NCBI RefSeq assembly: GCF_004379255.2
Contig: NC_056049.1
Coordinates: 12,756,063 to 12,820,062 of the forward strand
Direction of reading: 5' to 3'
Length of the DNA stretch: 64,000 nucleotides
Source: Salvia splendens
Taxonomy: Eukaryota > Streptophyta > Magnoliopsida > Lamiales > Lamiaceae
The first letter of the stretch is position 1, and each line of letters starts with the position of its first letter. A program made the position numbers and the translations under genes. Of the stretch, positions 23,501-34,900 are shown piece after piece. The notes below the pieces were generated by a model, which did not search any database, was not told the DNA's origin, and worked only from the letters and a program-made list of their open reading frames with translations.

Positions 23501-24071
23501 TTCAAAAAACGACCACTGACTCCATTAAAGATGAACAGCTTAAGAAGGAAGCAGTCGAATGGTTCGATGCAACGATGACAATTATTCATTTCTGTAAGCT
23601 GCCACAACCAGCTGAGCTAAAAGAGATCACTCAGCCGGCAAGGATCGAAAAACCACCTGACCAAGCCGCCCCATTGAGAAGAATGTTGAAGGAAAGCCCT
23701 GCGCCTAAAAGGAAACTGCTATCTTTACCTGCATCGCCAGTTACCCTCAAGAGCCTGTCCAACCAAACGTATCAAGAACCAGTCAAACCAAATCTGCAAG
23801 GACATGGAGGACAATTGATGGAAGAACTAAGGTTGGGTCAAGAGGTGGTCAAGTGAAAAACAGCAGAGATTAACCCAGACTTGTGCATGAATCCCGCCAG
23901 GTTAGAAGAAGGAGTGATACCCCACCGTAATCGACAACGCAGAATCGATCCCACTTTGAGAAAGGAAGAGCTCATAGTGGGGCAGAAAGAGCTGCTCTTC
24001 CAGTATCAACTCAAACTGATACCCAGGCCGCGGAATTCAAAGTGGGCGGACCCTCGTACCATGAAGGCAGT
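23501..24071 (+). pseudogene. Linker and fused RT/integrase remnant of element H
   Basis: After a degenerate linker, 23881-23960 encodes the start of RT (CMNPARLEEGVIPHRNRQRR), matching CMHHIRLEEGAKACRDPQRK in D1. At about 23964 it jumps to the integrase C-terminus (GQKELLFQYQLKLIPRPRNS, matching [20 protein letters not shown] of the D1 integrase). A single deletion thus removed almost all of RT, RNase H and integrase. The frame is cut at 24071 by D1, whose GCAGT target duplication is its last five bases. Confidence 0.8.
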
Positions 24072-25622
24072 TGAAGTGAGAGATGTGAGCTGATTCAGAT
24101 CGTGTGTTTCGTGTGCTTACAGGGAACACTAATACAAGTGCTCGGTCAAGACACCGCGCTTCTTAAATCCACTGGATCACTAGGTCCAGGAACCCAAGGA
24201 ACACAGAGTGTTGTTGTCGTTGGACACGCTCGACTCTCCTTCAAAAATTAATCCCTCAACCCAAATTACTATTAAATTAGTATAGGGAAGTGGGGTCGAT
24301 CCCACAAAGATGGATTCGTGAGTAGTGTTTAGAGACTCTGCAAGCGGCTGCTGCCACGCAAGGGTTGAGGTTTTTTAACAACTACCACTAGACCTAGGCA
24401 CGGAATTTAAATGCTAGACCTAAGAAACAGAATACTTGTAAAATCAGACATCAACACCGAAAGAAACAATAACTCGCTAGACCATGTAAATGACTAACTA
24501 AATATGACTAGGCAGGAAGAATTAAAAAGTGGGGACCAGGACATTCAAATAAGGTAAGTGTGGTAAAAGCTGCAACTAACAAACTCATGCAATTTCCTAT
24601 CCAACTCAGAAACGTAAATGAAGAAAACAGAGCATACTCCTAGATTCGAACAGAATATAGAAATCGGGATGCTGGAAACTCGCTACGAATCGGAAGTACA
24701 TCAGATCTACATAAACTGAACGAAATGAAACGAAAACACGTAAGCTAGGCATAAAATTAAACCAACACGACTCAGATTCACGTCGAATGCTTAATCCACT
24801 CCGGATCCAAAACATCCGAACTCAACACCCAGCACAATCAACTCCATAGCTCTGATTCTCACAGATCTACTCAAATCAACTCCAGATCCCAACAATCGCA
24901 GACAACCCTACAACATCAACAAGTTAAGAACCCGATTCATCCACAAACAGACTCCATTCTCCCAGATCCAACCACAAACCTGCGATAATCTAGAAAACAA
25001 CCAACTCCAACAATCCAACTCAGAATTCAAGTAAACATAATCGACAAACAAAGATCAACACAGTCGGCATAAACTAAAACGAAACTTGCAAAAACACAGA
25101 AAATATCCAGAGAACAAGAGGTCCGAGCCTCGAACAGCGAAGCTCGGCGAATTCAGCAGAAACGTAAACAGAAAATAAATTATTTCTTCGCCCTCAAGTA
25201 GGACGGTGTTACCACCAGATCGAACAGTGTGTAAGCTAGAAGTGAACCCCAAGTATGCCCTGAATTTCCCACCAAAGAACCCAAGTGTGTGAAGAAAAGT
25301 GAACTAAGCTACAAGCTGTTGGCGAGGTCTCCAACCGAGAAGATCCCTCCAGCGTGCATGCTTCTCTCTTTTATAGACGCGGACATAACCTTCTAGAGTG
25401 TTCGTAGAAATCTCTATTCTACCCTTCAACTCCGAGGCTTCCTCCGTCGAGCAATTTTCCGCATAATGTCCACTCTTTCGCCTTCTTCCTAGGTCCACGC
25501 AACTGTCTCCCTTCTTTGCTGGACCTGGCGAAAATCTTCACACACCTGGCTTAAAACGCGTGTTAGACCCAGAAATTTCACGAATTAAAGCCCTAGACCT
25601 ATGCATGAAATTAGCCTTATCA
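24072..25622 (-). repeat. 3' LTR of D1, 1551 bp
   Basis: On the minus strand it starts TGATAAGGCTAATTTCATGCAT (25622) and ends CACTTCA (24072), followed by the GCAGT duplication. A TATA-like sequence (plus-strand TTTTATAGACG, about 25369-25379) is in the promoter position. Confidence 0.93.
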
Positions 25623-26935
25623 AACTGCTCACACTTAAACCATGCTTGTCCTCAAGTATGAAAGACAAGAAAATGAAATAAGGCAAATTTCAATGCACGG
25701 TTCCCAAGAACGATCCTACAAATAAGATTTAACAAAAACAAAAACCTAGACCTAGAAAACTAACAGACTCAGAAAAGAAAATAACACACAAAGAACACAA
25801 AACACAACACATAATCATGCACTAGCTTCAACTTTTTGGCGACTGTCCCCAAAAGCTTAAGTCTTCTCTGATCGTCTACAGTCTCCAAATCCTCCTTCTT
25901 CCTTCGTCAACCCCAACGGTTCGTCAGTTTGTCAAGAAACCTATGGATTCCCTAGCGGTTAGGTTCGCTCGATCACTCATTCCTCACCAGGGATGTTAGG
26001 ATCAAAAACGCTACAAGGTTAAAGTTACACCACTGATGCATTGGGTTATGAGAGTTTCCCCTTTTTATTATCTCCCCTCTTTTCTGGGTAAGGCAAATAT
26101 TTCCTAGGTTAGGTAATTTTTACTTCCTGCCCTTAGATAATTAAGCTCCTTTTTCTCTTCTTTTATTTTCCCCCTGGACTTCGTCCAGTTTATACCTCCC
26201 TTTTTTTTCTTTCTTTTTTTTCCCCTGGACTTCGTCCAGCTTATACGTCATTTCCCTGGACTTCATCCAGCTTATACCACCAGCTCTGGACTTTGTCCAA
26301 CTTATTCCTTCATAACCCATTTTTTTATCCTTTATACTCTACTCCCTAAGCATCAAGTGGTTGCCCATTTTTTTACAAGTTAGCTCAAAGTGTTTAAGCT
26401 TATAACTCACTTTATAGTAAGGCTGCACAGCTAGGTTATCTAAGGTATCCTCTATCGTCCTCACTTCATCCAAACCGCTTTTAGTTTATTAAGGAAGAGG
26501 GCATCAAAGTTGACGTGTATCCTATCTTCAATCGCTCTCACTAAGGGAATATTTCTGCCTTATTGTATCCACTAGCTCATGCAACACGTAACACACAGAC
26601 ACGACCTAAAAAAAACTATAAGACTTACAGTCACAGACTGCACCTATTCCCTCCCCCTCCCACTTCACTCAAGCTTGTCCCCAAGCCATCCTAGTGAAGG
26701 GGGGTAAATAGGGAAGTACGAACATGCAAAACAGAAAACCAAACAAATAAAAAACGTGCCAAAACAAACAAACTTCTCACACTTAGACCGTACACGGGGC
26801 TAAGTGGGAGAAAGCACAACAACCAAAACCAAACATGCAAAACAGCTCAACCCCTTCTCACACTTAGACCAGAAATTGGGCTAAGTGTGGAAAGTAGAAA
26901 CACACATGTACAGAGCAAGCATGCTGGCACAGAAC
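25623..26935 (-). other. 3' UTR of D1 in original orientation
   Basis: This non-coding minus-strand sequence ends at the 3' LTR. It has two kinds of repeated stem-loops: CTGGACGAAGTCCAG-type (four, 26174-26299) and CACTTAG...CTAAGTG-type (about 26778-26808 and 26858-26890). The last 42 bases before the LTR are almost the same as those before the H 3' LTR. Positions 26165-26935 duplicate 31260-31977 in inverted orientation. Confidence 0.8.
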
Positions 26936-28258
26936 TCTGAGCCATGGTTCGCTGACCTGGCAAATTACTTAGTCACTGGAGAGGTACCCAGTTCCCAATA
27001 AATCTCCCGGGCCTAGAAGATGAAATTGAAGAGTGAGGCCAAGTACTATTTCTGGGATGACCCGTATTTATGGCAAATGGGAGCCGACCAAGTTATCCGG
27101 AGGTGTATCCCAGAGTGGGAACAGAGGGATGTACTGAACCATTGCCATGCCCTAGCGTGTGGAGGTCACTTTGGACCTAGGAAGACCGCAAGGAAGGTGT
27201 TGGACAGTGGGTTTTACTGGCCCACGTTGAATAAGGATGCTTTTGAATTCTGTCAGAACTGTGTAAGGTGTCAACAGACCGGGGGAATCTCCAGGAGGGA
27301 CGAAATGCCACAAGTTCCAATAATTGTATGTGAGATCTTCGATGTCTGGGGGATGGACTTCATGGGTCCATTTTCGTCTTCATACGGAAACACCTACATA
27401 CTTGTGGCAGTAGATTATGTTTCGAAGTGGATAGAGACAAAAGCAACAGCATCGTGTGAAGCTAAAGAGGTAGCGAAGTTCCTTAGAGCTAACATTTTCA
27501 ACAGGTACGGAGTACCCAGAGCTATAATATCTGACAATGGGACGCATTTCCGCAACCGGACTATTGAAGCTCTAATGAGAAAGTACGGAGTTCACCATCG
27601 CCTCTCCACACCATATCATCCTCAGTCCAACGGCCAAGCGGAAATATCAAATAGGGAAATCAAAGCGATCCTGGAAAAAACGGTGAATCCGTCGAGGAAA
27701 GACTGGAGCAAGAGAATTGATGATGCATTATGGGCATACAGAACAGCATCTAAAACGCCCATTGGAATGTCTCCTTACAGGTTAGTATTTGGCAAGATGT
27801 GTCACCTACTGGTGGAAATTGAGCACAGGGCGTACTTGGCGGTCAAGGAGATTAATATGAGTCCTCGAGCTTGTGAGGGAGAGAGGAAACTGCAACTCCA
27901 AGAGTTGGAAGAATTGCGACTTGAATCTTACGAGTCAGCAATGTGGTACAAGGAAAAGACCAAATTATGGCATGATAAAAATCTTCGGACCAAGGAACTG
28001 CAAGCTGGGCAGAAGGTTCTCCTGTTCCAGTCCCGACTCAAGTTAATGCCCGGCAAGTTAAAGTCCAAATGGATTGGGCCATACACTGTTGTGAGTCTGC
28101 GTGCAAATGGAGCAGTAGAAATCCAGGGAAGTTCTTCAAACTCTACTCCTTTCCTTGTCAATGGTCATCGTCTGAAGGTGTTTAGGGATGCCTCGGAGAT
28201 GTGTGTAGTGGACGAAGTGCCGCTACACGCGCTTCTTGATATCCGCAAACGGGTCTAG
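26936..28258 (+). pseudogene. Integrase (3' part of pol) of D1, in the inverted segment
   Basis: It encodes the integrase in order: the HHCC zinc-binding domain ([19 protein letters not shown] ... CVRCQQTG), then the core with the catalytic Asp residues in [10 protein letters not shown] and IISDNGTHF. The third acidic residue follows in [18 protein letters not shown]. The C-terminal GPY-type module ([15 protein letters not shown]) ends with a stop at 28256-28258. From 27020 it is open for 412 codons. Two stops at about 26997 and 27016 replace sense codons present in the minus-strand copy. Integrase would insert element DNA into chromosomes. Separated from the rest of pol by the inversion, it cannot be made as part of the D1 polyprotein. 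Confidence 0.9.
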
Positions 28259-28812
28259 GAAGGAAGTGTTCTTAAAGATTTCCTGGGTCGAGTGACTGAA
28301 AAGTTTTTATACCCTGACCCGGGGAGTCTTGAGAACACTCATAAGAAATTTTGTAAATATTTAATCGTTTTTCGTAAATCTAGAAAAACCCAAACAAAAC
28401 AAAAAAAAGTAATCTTCCAAAAATATTTTCGAAATACTAGACTCTTTGGGAATGTTTTTGATACTGTCATACCCTAAAACCGAGGAGTCTGGCGTTTCAA
28501 GTTTTTGCTTAATGTTTTTTTTTCCCTAAGTACGGTTTTGCAGAAGGAATTTGCTAGGGCGAGGAGCTGAGAAGTAAAGTTTTGGAGGGAGTTGGCACCG
28601 GTTCTAATTTCAAAGGACACATTTATGGGAAGGCGTGCAGTCGCTAGCGTCATACCTATCGGTTAATAACCGTGTTCTCTTTCCATTTTCCCTTATTCAC
28701 TCTCTCTCTACTTCCAGAATTCCCCAAACTTCTCTCTAGGTTTTCTTTCTCTAACCCTAATCAAAGAAATTTCTGCCCTAGTTTTTGTCAAGATTTTCTA
28801 CAGATTTCTTCA
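28259..28812 (+). other. Non-coding spacer between pol and post-pol ORF of D1
   Basis: It is inside the inverted block. AT-rich stretches and a CT-rich tract (28690-28755) precede the next ATG. Athila elements usually have a spacer here, sometimes with a splice acceptor for a subgenomic message. Pyrimidine-rich sequence ending in an AG near 28737 could serve, but this is only a guess. Confidence 0.5.
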
Positions 28813-31314
28813 TGGATAACAAGCCGACTACCGGAAACACTTCAGGATCCGTCGATTCAAGTACGGCGGCGTTCATGGCGGATATACTACAAAAATTTGG
28901 GGGACCAGAAAAGGCGATGGAGGCATTTGCCATGTTCGCGGTGGTAATGGGGAAATCTGCACCAGCCGTTTCTACATCTGTCGTATCACAACTGGGAACT
29001 TCAGGGGTTTCAACACCCAAACCGATGGCTGCCGCAGAACCCACCACCGCTGTACCAGAAGAAGCCGTCACTGTTCAAGAACTAACCACCGCAGAATCTC
29101 GCGAAGAAGAAGCAGATCTGACCGCGGGGTTGGAGTTGTTGGCCGTAAGTACGCCTAGGTTAGGTTCTGTCACTGAGGAGGAAAATCCTTTATCTGCCGC
29201 CGTGGATTTTGTTGAGAGACACCCTGCCTGAATCTGTGGGGGTGGGTCTTTCTACTGTTACTGATGTCCCCGATGGGACCGATTCACCGGTAAATGCAAG
29301 GGAAGCAAGGAGGCAGGCTCGTCGGAGTCTGCTTGATAAGATAGACGAAACCGTCCAGCAGGCGGAGGAGGACATGCTGGGTCGAGGGGCCGCAGCACCT
29401 GAGCAGGCAGATTCTCCCAGACCTGACGATGGGGAGAACGACGAGGAGGAGTGCAGACGCGCGGTCGAGAGGAAGAGGAAGGGGAAGCAGATCGCTCCTT
29501 CCTCGACCAAGAAAGCAAGAGGGAAGTCCGCCGACCATTCTCCCTCTCCACCTGCTAAAATATCGTCCGATGCGGAGTCGGAAAGCCCTAATGAGTCCAG
29601 TGACTCCGAGGAAGATCAAGGAGTGGAGCACAATTTTGAGCCGAAAGAAATCTGGATAACTAAGGAACTGCTGAATGCGATGGGGAAGTTTGATGACCCA
29701 AAATGTACAACGGTATATGCGGAGAAGAGTACCGTGGGGAAACATGCCAAATAGGGAAAGAAGTACGATTCAGCAGAGCTTAAGGGGATCTTAAGCAATG
29801 ACGAGTTTCGGGGGTATATAGAGGCAATCGGCTTTGACTGGTTGCTAAAGCATAGCACCCTTGAGGTTCCGATAGACGAGGCACGAGAATTTTTCTCAAC
29901 TTTCCGGTTTAAATCCACCACCGACTTGGATGCCGATTCCATTAACTTCAGGCTCTTTAATGAAGAGCATGTGATGAGCGTCAGGGAGTGGACTCTACGG
30001 ATGGGTCTGCTAACGCGTACGGAAGATGACAAAGGTTTATGGAATGAGAGAATGGTTGGTCCACCAAAACTCACGCTAGGTTTCAAAGCGCAGAGCGCAT
30101 GGGAGTTCTTGACTCATCCGAGGGTGGGTCAATTTAAAACTAGTTGTTCGAAGGCTCACCACATTGAAGACAGGGTTCTGAGGTTCGCCCAAACCTTCAT
30201 TAGCTACAACCTGATGGGCACAGCCAACACCGCCCTGACAACCGCCGATTTATACTTTACCTGGTGCATGGCCACGGGTGTACGTGTTCATTTGGGCTAC
30301 TGGTTAGCTCAAGCCTGCCACCAAGTAACTGCCAATCCCTCCCGGCATCTATACACATGCCACCTTATAGGAGCCTATCTGCAGCGCAATGTGATTATGA
30401 AGATCCACAAGGCTTGCCGGGAGGTGAAGATGTATCTGCCCCCCGTGGTTTTCAATATGGAGTACTTCTTCAACAAGGGGCTGCTAATCATGCACAAGAG
30501 GGATGTCTGTTTTTACGAGGTTGGTAAATCGGAGGCCCAGATCAAACAGGAACAAGAGGTGGCGGGTGTGAAGGACGTTGCTGATGCAGGTGAAGCCAGG
30601 AAGCCAGTGGTGGAGGTGGATGCGATGAGAAAGGAAGTCAGTTGGATGAGATCCGAGATTCAAAAAGTGATGGAAGGGATTGTGGCCCTGCGGGGTAAAG
30701 GAAAAGACAGTGGTGAAGCTGAGAGAGTAAGGAAGGAAGTTGCCGGAGTACGAACGGGAATGGTAGAAATGAGATCGGAGGTTCAGAAGGTTAGGGAGGA
30801 AATGGTGGCCCTCAAGGGGCGCGTTTCTGATCTGGTGGCAATGTTGACCCGATGCACTGAGAAGATGACGGAGGGTGTCACGTTAATGATGGCAATGATG
30901 AAGTGGTTGCGCGAAAAATTCCCGGACGCACTAATATTACTTCCTGGACCTAGTGGCGGACCCAGGGCGCCAAGTCCAGGAGATCTATCTATCCGGAAGC
31001 AGCCACAAGTCACCAAGCCTCTAATCACTTCGTCCTCTACTAGACCCATGACCTTGAAGAAGACCGTACCCGGACAGACTGACGAGAGGAAGGAGAAGCC
31101 GGAATCACCGGCAAGAAAGAAAGCTAAAGTGACCCAACAGGCTGTGCCGCCCAAGTCGGCTCCCGAGGGGGCCAGACCTCGAATTAATTTCCCCAACCCA
31201 AGTAACTTTTACTTTTCGTCTTTTAGTGCTTTCTGTTTCTGCTTTTTGTTTGTTTTAATGTTCTGTGCCAGCATGCTTGCTCTGTACATGTGTGTTTCTA
31301 CTTTCCACACTTAG
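28813..31314 (+). pseudogene. Post-pol (env-position) ORF of D1, broken
   Basis: It starts MDNKPTTGNTSGSVD at 28813. The frame shifts near 29210-29230, continues to a TAG at 29752-29754, then runs from 29755 to 31314. Seen parts: a Ser/Ala/Glu-rich N-terminus and a basic acidic-rich stretch (KRKGKQIAPSSTKKARGK). A globular region follows (IEAIGFDWLLKHSTLEVP to about YFFNKGLLIMHKRDVCFY), then a coiled coil with repeated Val/Met/Glu heptads (about 30600-30900). A basic Pro-rich tail comes next, then a hydrophobic segment (about 31200-31300). Its place matches the extra ORF of Athila-group elements, sometimes called env-like. Function is unknown. One frameshift and one stop make it a pseudogene. 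H has a shorter remnant of the same ORF. Confidence 0.75.
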
Positions 31315-31977
31315 CCCAATTTCTGGTCTAAGTGTGAGAAGGGGTTGAGCTGTTTTGCATGTTTGGTTTTGGTTGTTGTGCTTTCTCCCACTTAGCCCGG
31401 TGTACGGTCTAAGCGTGAGAAGTTTGTTTGTTTTGGCACGTGTTTTATTTGTTTGGTTTTCTGTTTTGCATGTTCGTACTTCCCTATTTACCCCCCTTCA
31501 CTAGGATGGCTTGGGGACAAGCTTGAGTGAAGTGGGAGGGGGGGGAATAGGTGCAGTCTGTGACTGTAAGTCTTATAGTTTTTTTTTAGGTCGTGTTTGT
31601 GTGTTAGTGAGAGCAATTGAAGATAGGATACACGTCAACTTTGATGCCCTCTTCCTTAATAAACTAAAAGCGGTTTGGATGAAGTGAGGACGATAGAGGA
31701 TACCTTAGATAACCTAGCTGTGCAGCCTTACTATAAAGTGAGTTATAAGCCTAAACACTTTGAGCTAACTTGTAAAAAAATGGGCAACCACTTGATGCTT
31801 AGGGAGTAGAGTATAAAGGAGAAAAAAATGGGTTATGAAGGAATAAGCTGGACAAAGTCCAGAGCTGGTGCTATATGCTGGACGAAGTCCAGGGAAAGGA
31901 GGTATAAGCTGGACGAAGTCCAGGGGAAAAAGAAAAAAAAAGGGAGGTATAAGCTGGACGAAGTCCAGGGGGAAAAT
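31315..31977 (+). other. Inverted copy of D1 3' UTR
   Basis: This is the end of the inverted segment. Four CTGGACGAAGTCCAG-type hairpins lie at 31848-31862, 31878-31892, 31909-31923 and 31954-31968. CACTTAG...CTAAGTG hairpins lie at 31306-31336 and 31389-31416. Compared with the minus-strand copy it lacks about 50 bp near 31607. Confidence 0.85.
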
Positions 31978-34900
31978 GTTAGCTCTAAGGAACTTCGCTA
32001 CCTCTTTAGCTTCACATGATGCTGTTGCTTTTGCCTCTATCCACTTTGAAACATAATCTATTGCCACAAGTATGTAGGTGTTTCCGTATGAAGACGGAAA
32101 TGGACCCATGAAGTCCATCCCCCAGACATCGAAGATCTCACATACAATTATTGGAACTTGTGGCATTTCGTCCCTCCTGGAGATTCCCCCGGTCTGTTGA
32201 CACCTTACACAGTTCTGAAAGAATTCAAAAGCATCCTTATTCAACGTGGGCCAGTAAAACCCACTGTCTAACATCTTCCTTGCGGTCTTCCTAGGTCCAA
32301 AGTGACCTCCACACGCTAGGGCATGGCAATGGTTCAGCACATCCCTCTGTTCCCACTCTGGGATACACCTCCGGATAACTTGGTCGGCTCCCATTCGCCA
32401 TAAATACGGGTCATCCCAGAAATAGTACTTGGCCTCACTCTTCAATTTCATCTTCTGGGCCCGGGAGATTTCTTGGGAACTGGGTACCTCTCCAGTGACT
32501 AAGTAATTTGCCAGGTCAGCGAACCATGGCTCAGAGTTTGTCTGACATTTCTCTTTCTCAGCATCCCCTGGACCTATTAATGCCATGAGCTTTTCCCAAT
32601 TGATGGGTCTAGGGAGTTCTTCCAGATAATACAAATGCTCCTCGGAGAATGCATCTGGAATTGCTTCCTCGGTCTCTCCTTGAAAGATACGACTTAGGTG
32701 GTCAGCCACCTTGTTCTCAGTTCCTTTCTTATCCTTAACTTCCCAGTCGAATTCTTGTAAAAGTAATACCCAACGGATTAATCTTGGTTTAGACTCCTTC
32801 TTTGCCAACAAGTACTTAATAGCTGCATGGTCCGTGAAAACGATCACCTTCGACCCCAGCAAATACGGGCGAAACTTCTCAAATGAGTATACCACCGCTA
32901 GCATTTCTTTTTCGGTGGTGTCATAATTCTTCTGAGCTTGATTCAGTGTTTTGGACGCATAAAAGATCACATAGCTTTTTCCATCAATTCTTTGACCTAG
33001 CACTGCTCCCACGGCATAGTCGCTTGCGTCACACATAATTTCAAAGGGTAGATTCCAGTTGGGCGCTCTAATAATGGGGGCAGATACTAGTCTATCTTTC
33101 AACAACTGAAAAGCCCTTTTGCACTCCTCATCGAACTCAAACTCCACATCGTTATGCAATAAGTGAGTGAGTGGTTGAGCAATCTTTGCGAAATCCTTTA
33201 TAAACCTCCTATAAAATCCTGCATGCCCTAGGAATCCTTTTACCTCTTTCTGATTCGTCGGGTAAGGCAGTTTCGAGATGACATCGATTTTTGCTTGATC
33301 TACCTGTATCCCTCTTTCCGATACCACATGCCCTAGGACAATTCCTTCAGGGACCATAAAGTGGCATTTCTCAAAATTCAAAACCAAATGCTTTTCCTGG
33401 CACCTCCTCAGCACTATATCCAAACTCGCCAAACACGAGTCAAATGAATTCCCGTACACAGTGAAGTCGTCCATAAAAATCTCGATGCAATCCTCTAGGA
33501 GATCCGAGAAAATGCTCATCATACACCGCTGGAAAGTCCCTGGCGCATTGCAGAGACCAAACGGCATCCTCCTATAAGCGTACGTTCCAAAGGGACACGT
33601 GAAAGTTGTCTTCTCTTGATCCTCGGGATCCACATAGATTTGAAAATATCCACTATATCCGTCCAGGAAACAAAAATATTGCTTACCTGCCAACCTCTCC
33701 AACATCTGATCAATGAAAGGTAGCGGGAAGTGATCCTTCTTAGTAGCCTCGGTCTGCTTCCGGTAGTCAATACACATCCTCCACCCAGTAACAAGTCGAG
33801 TGGGGACCAACTCATTTTTATCGTTCTTAACTACCTGTATTCCTGACTTCTTTGGTACCATATGTACGGGACTAACCCATTCACTGTCTGGTATGGAATA
33901 TATGATTCCTAGGGATAGCAGCTTCAATACTTCTTTCAGCACTTCTTCCCTCATGTTCGGATTCAACTTGCGTTGCGGATCCCTACAGGCCTTTGCTCCT
34001 TCTTCTAAACGAATGTGATGCATACACATATCTGGACTGATTCCAACCAAGTCAGAGAGCGCCCACCCAATGGCTTTCTTGTTTCTCCTAATTACATTCA
34101 GCAGTTCCTCTTCTTGTCCCTCGGTCAAGCTACTGTTAATAATCACCGGGAAGTTTTCATTCTTCTCCAGATAAGCATACTTGAGCCCCGGTGGAAGTGT
34201 TTTCAATTCTTTCTTGGGGATATCTTGTTCCTGGGGCAAGGGATTTTTTTCTGTTGTCATTCCTTTCTTAGACTCAGCAGAACTGTTCATGCTCGCCACA
34301 TAAGGTGTCTTCCTTGACCTAACTAGCTCCGGACTTGTACAGAATTCCAGAATTGCTTCCGCTAGTTCCTCATCTGATAACTCATTTGTGTTCATTGTTT
34401 GACACCAACTGGCTACTTCTCTATCAATAGCATGACCCATCTCAGAATTCTCGATCTGTTCCTGCATTAACTCTGTCTCAAGATATTCCTGGACCAAGGG
34501 GTTAATAACATCTATAGCATACAAATTTTCAACGTCAAGAGGTCTTTTCATTGCCTCATCTATGCTGAATGTATATTTCTCCCCATTGTAATCAAGGCAA
34601 ATAGTACCGTCAAAAACATCAATGATAGTTTTAGCAGTCCGTAGAAAAGGTCTCCCTAGAAGTACTCCGCCAGACTCTGCAGACTCATTATCACTCATCC
34701 TTATCACATGGAAATCAGCTGGGTACAAGAAATCATGTACCTTTACTATCACATTCTCAAGCACACCTTCAGGACAAATGCATGACCTGTCTGCCAATTG
34801 GATCACAACTTTCGTGTCCACCATGCCTACCCCTACTAACCTCTTGTATACAGATAGCGGTAACACATTTATCGACGCACCTAAATCACACATAGCATGC

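Larger units (their letters stand above)
26933..31977 (+). other. Inverted internal segment of D1
   Basis: This block reads integrase, post-pol ORF, 3' UTR on the plus strand, while the rest of D1 reads on the minus strand. Its first 567 bp (26933-27499) repeat 31972-32538 as an inverted copy. Its last 718 bp (31260-31977) repeat 26165-26935 as an inverted copy (771 bp, the difference mostly one ~50-bp indel). The right junction has 6 bp of microhomology (GAAAAT) and the left 3 bp (AAC). Confidence 0.88.

Noticed and set aside
31765..31971. C-terminal ~70 residues of the long D1 gag-pol frame (Phe/Pro-rich repeats)
   Set aside because: These are antisense translation of 3' UTR hairpins across the inversion joint, not a real protein tail.
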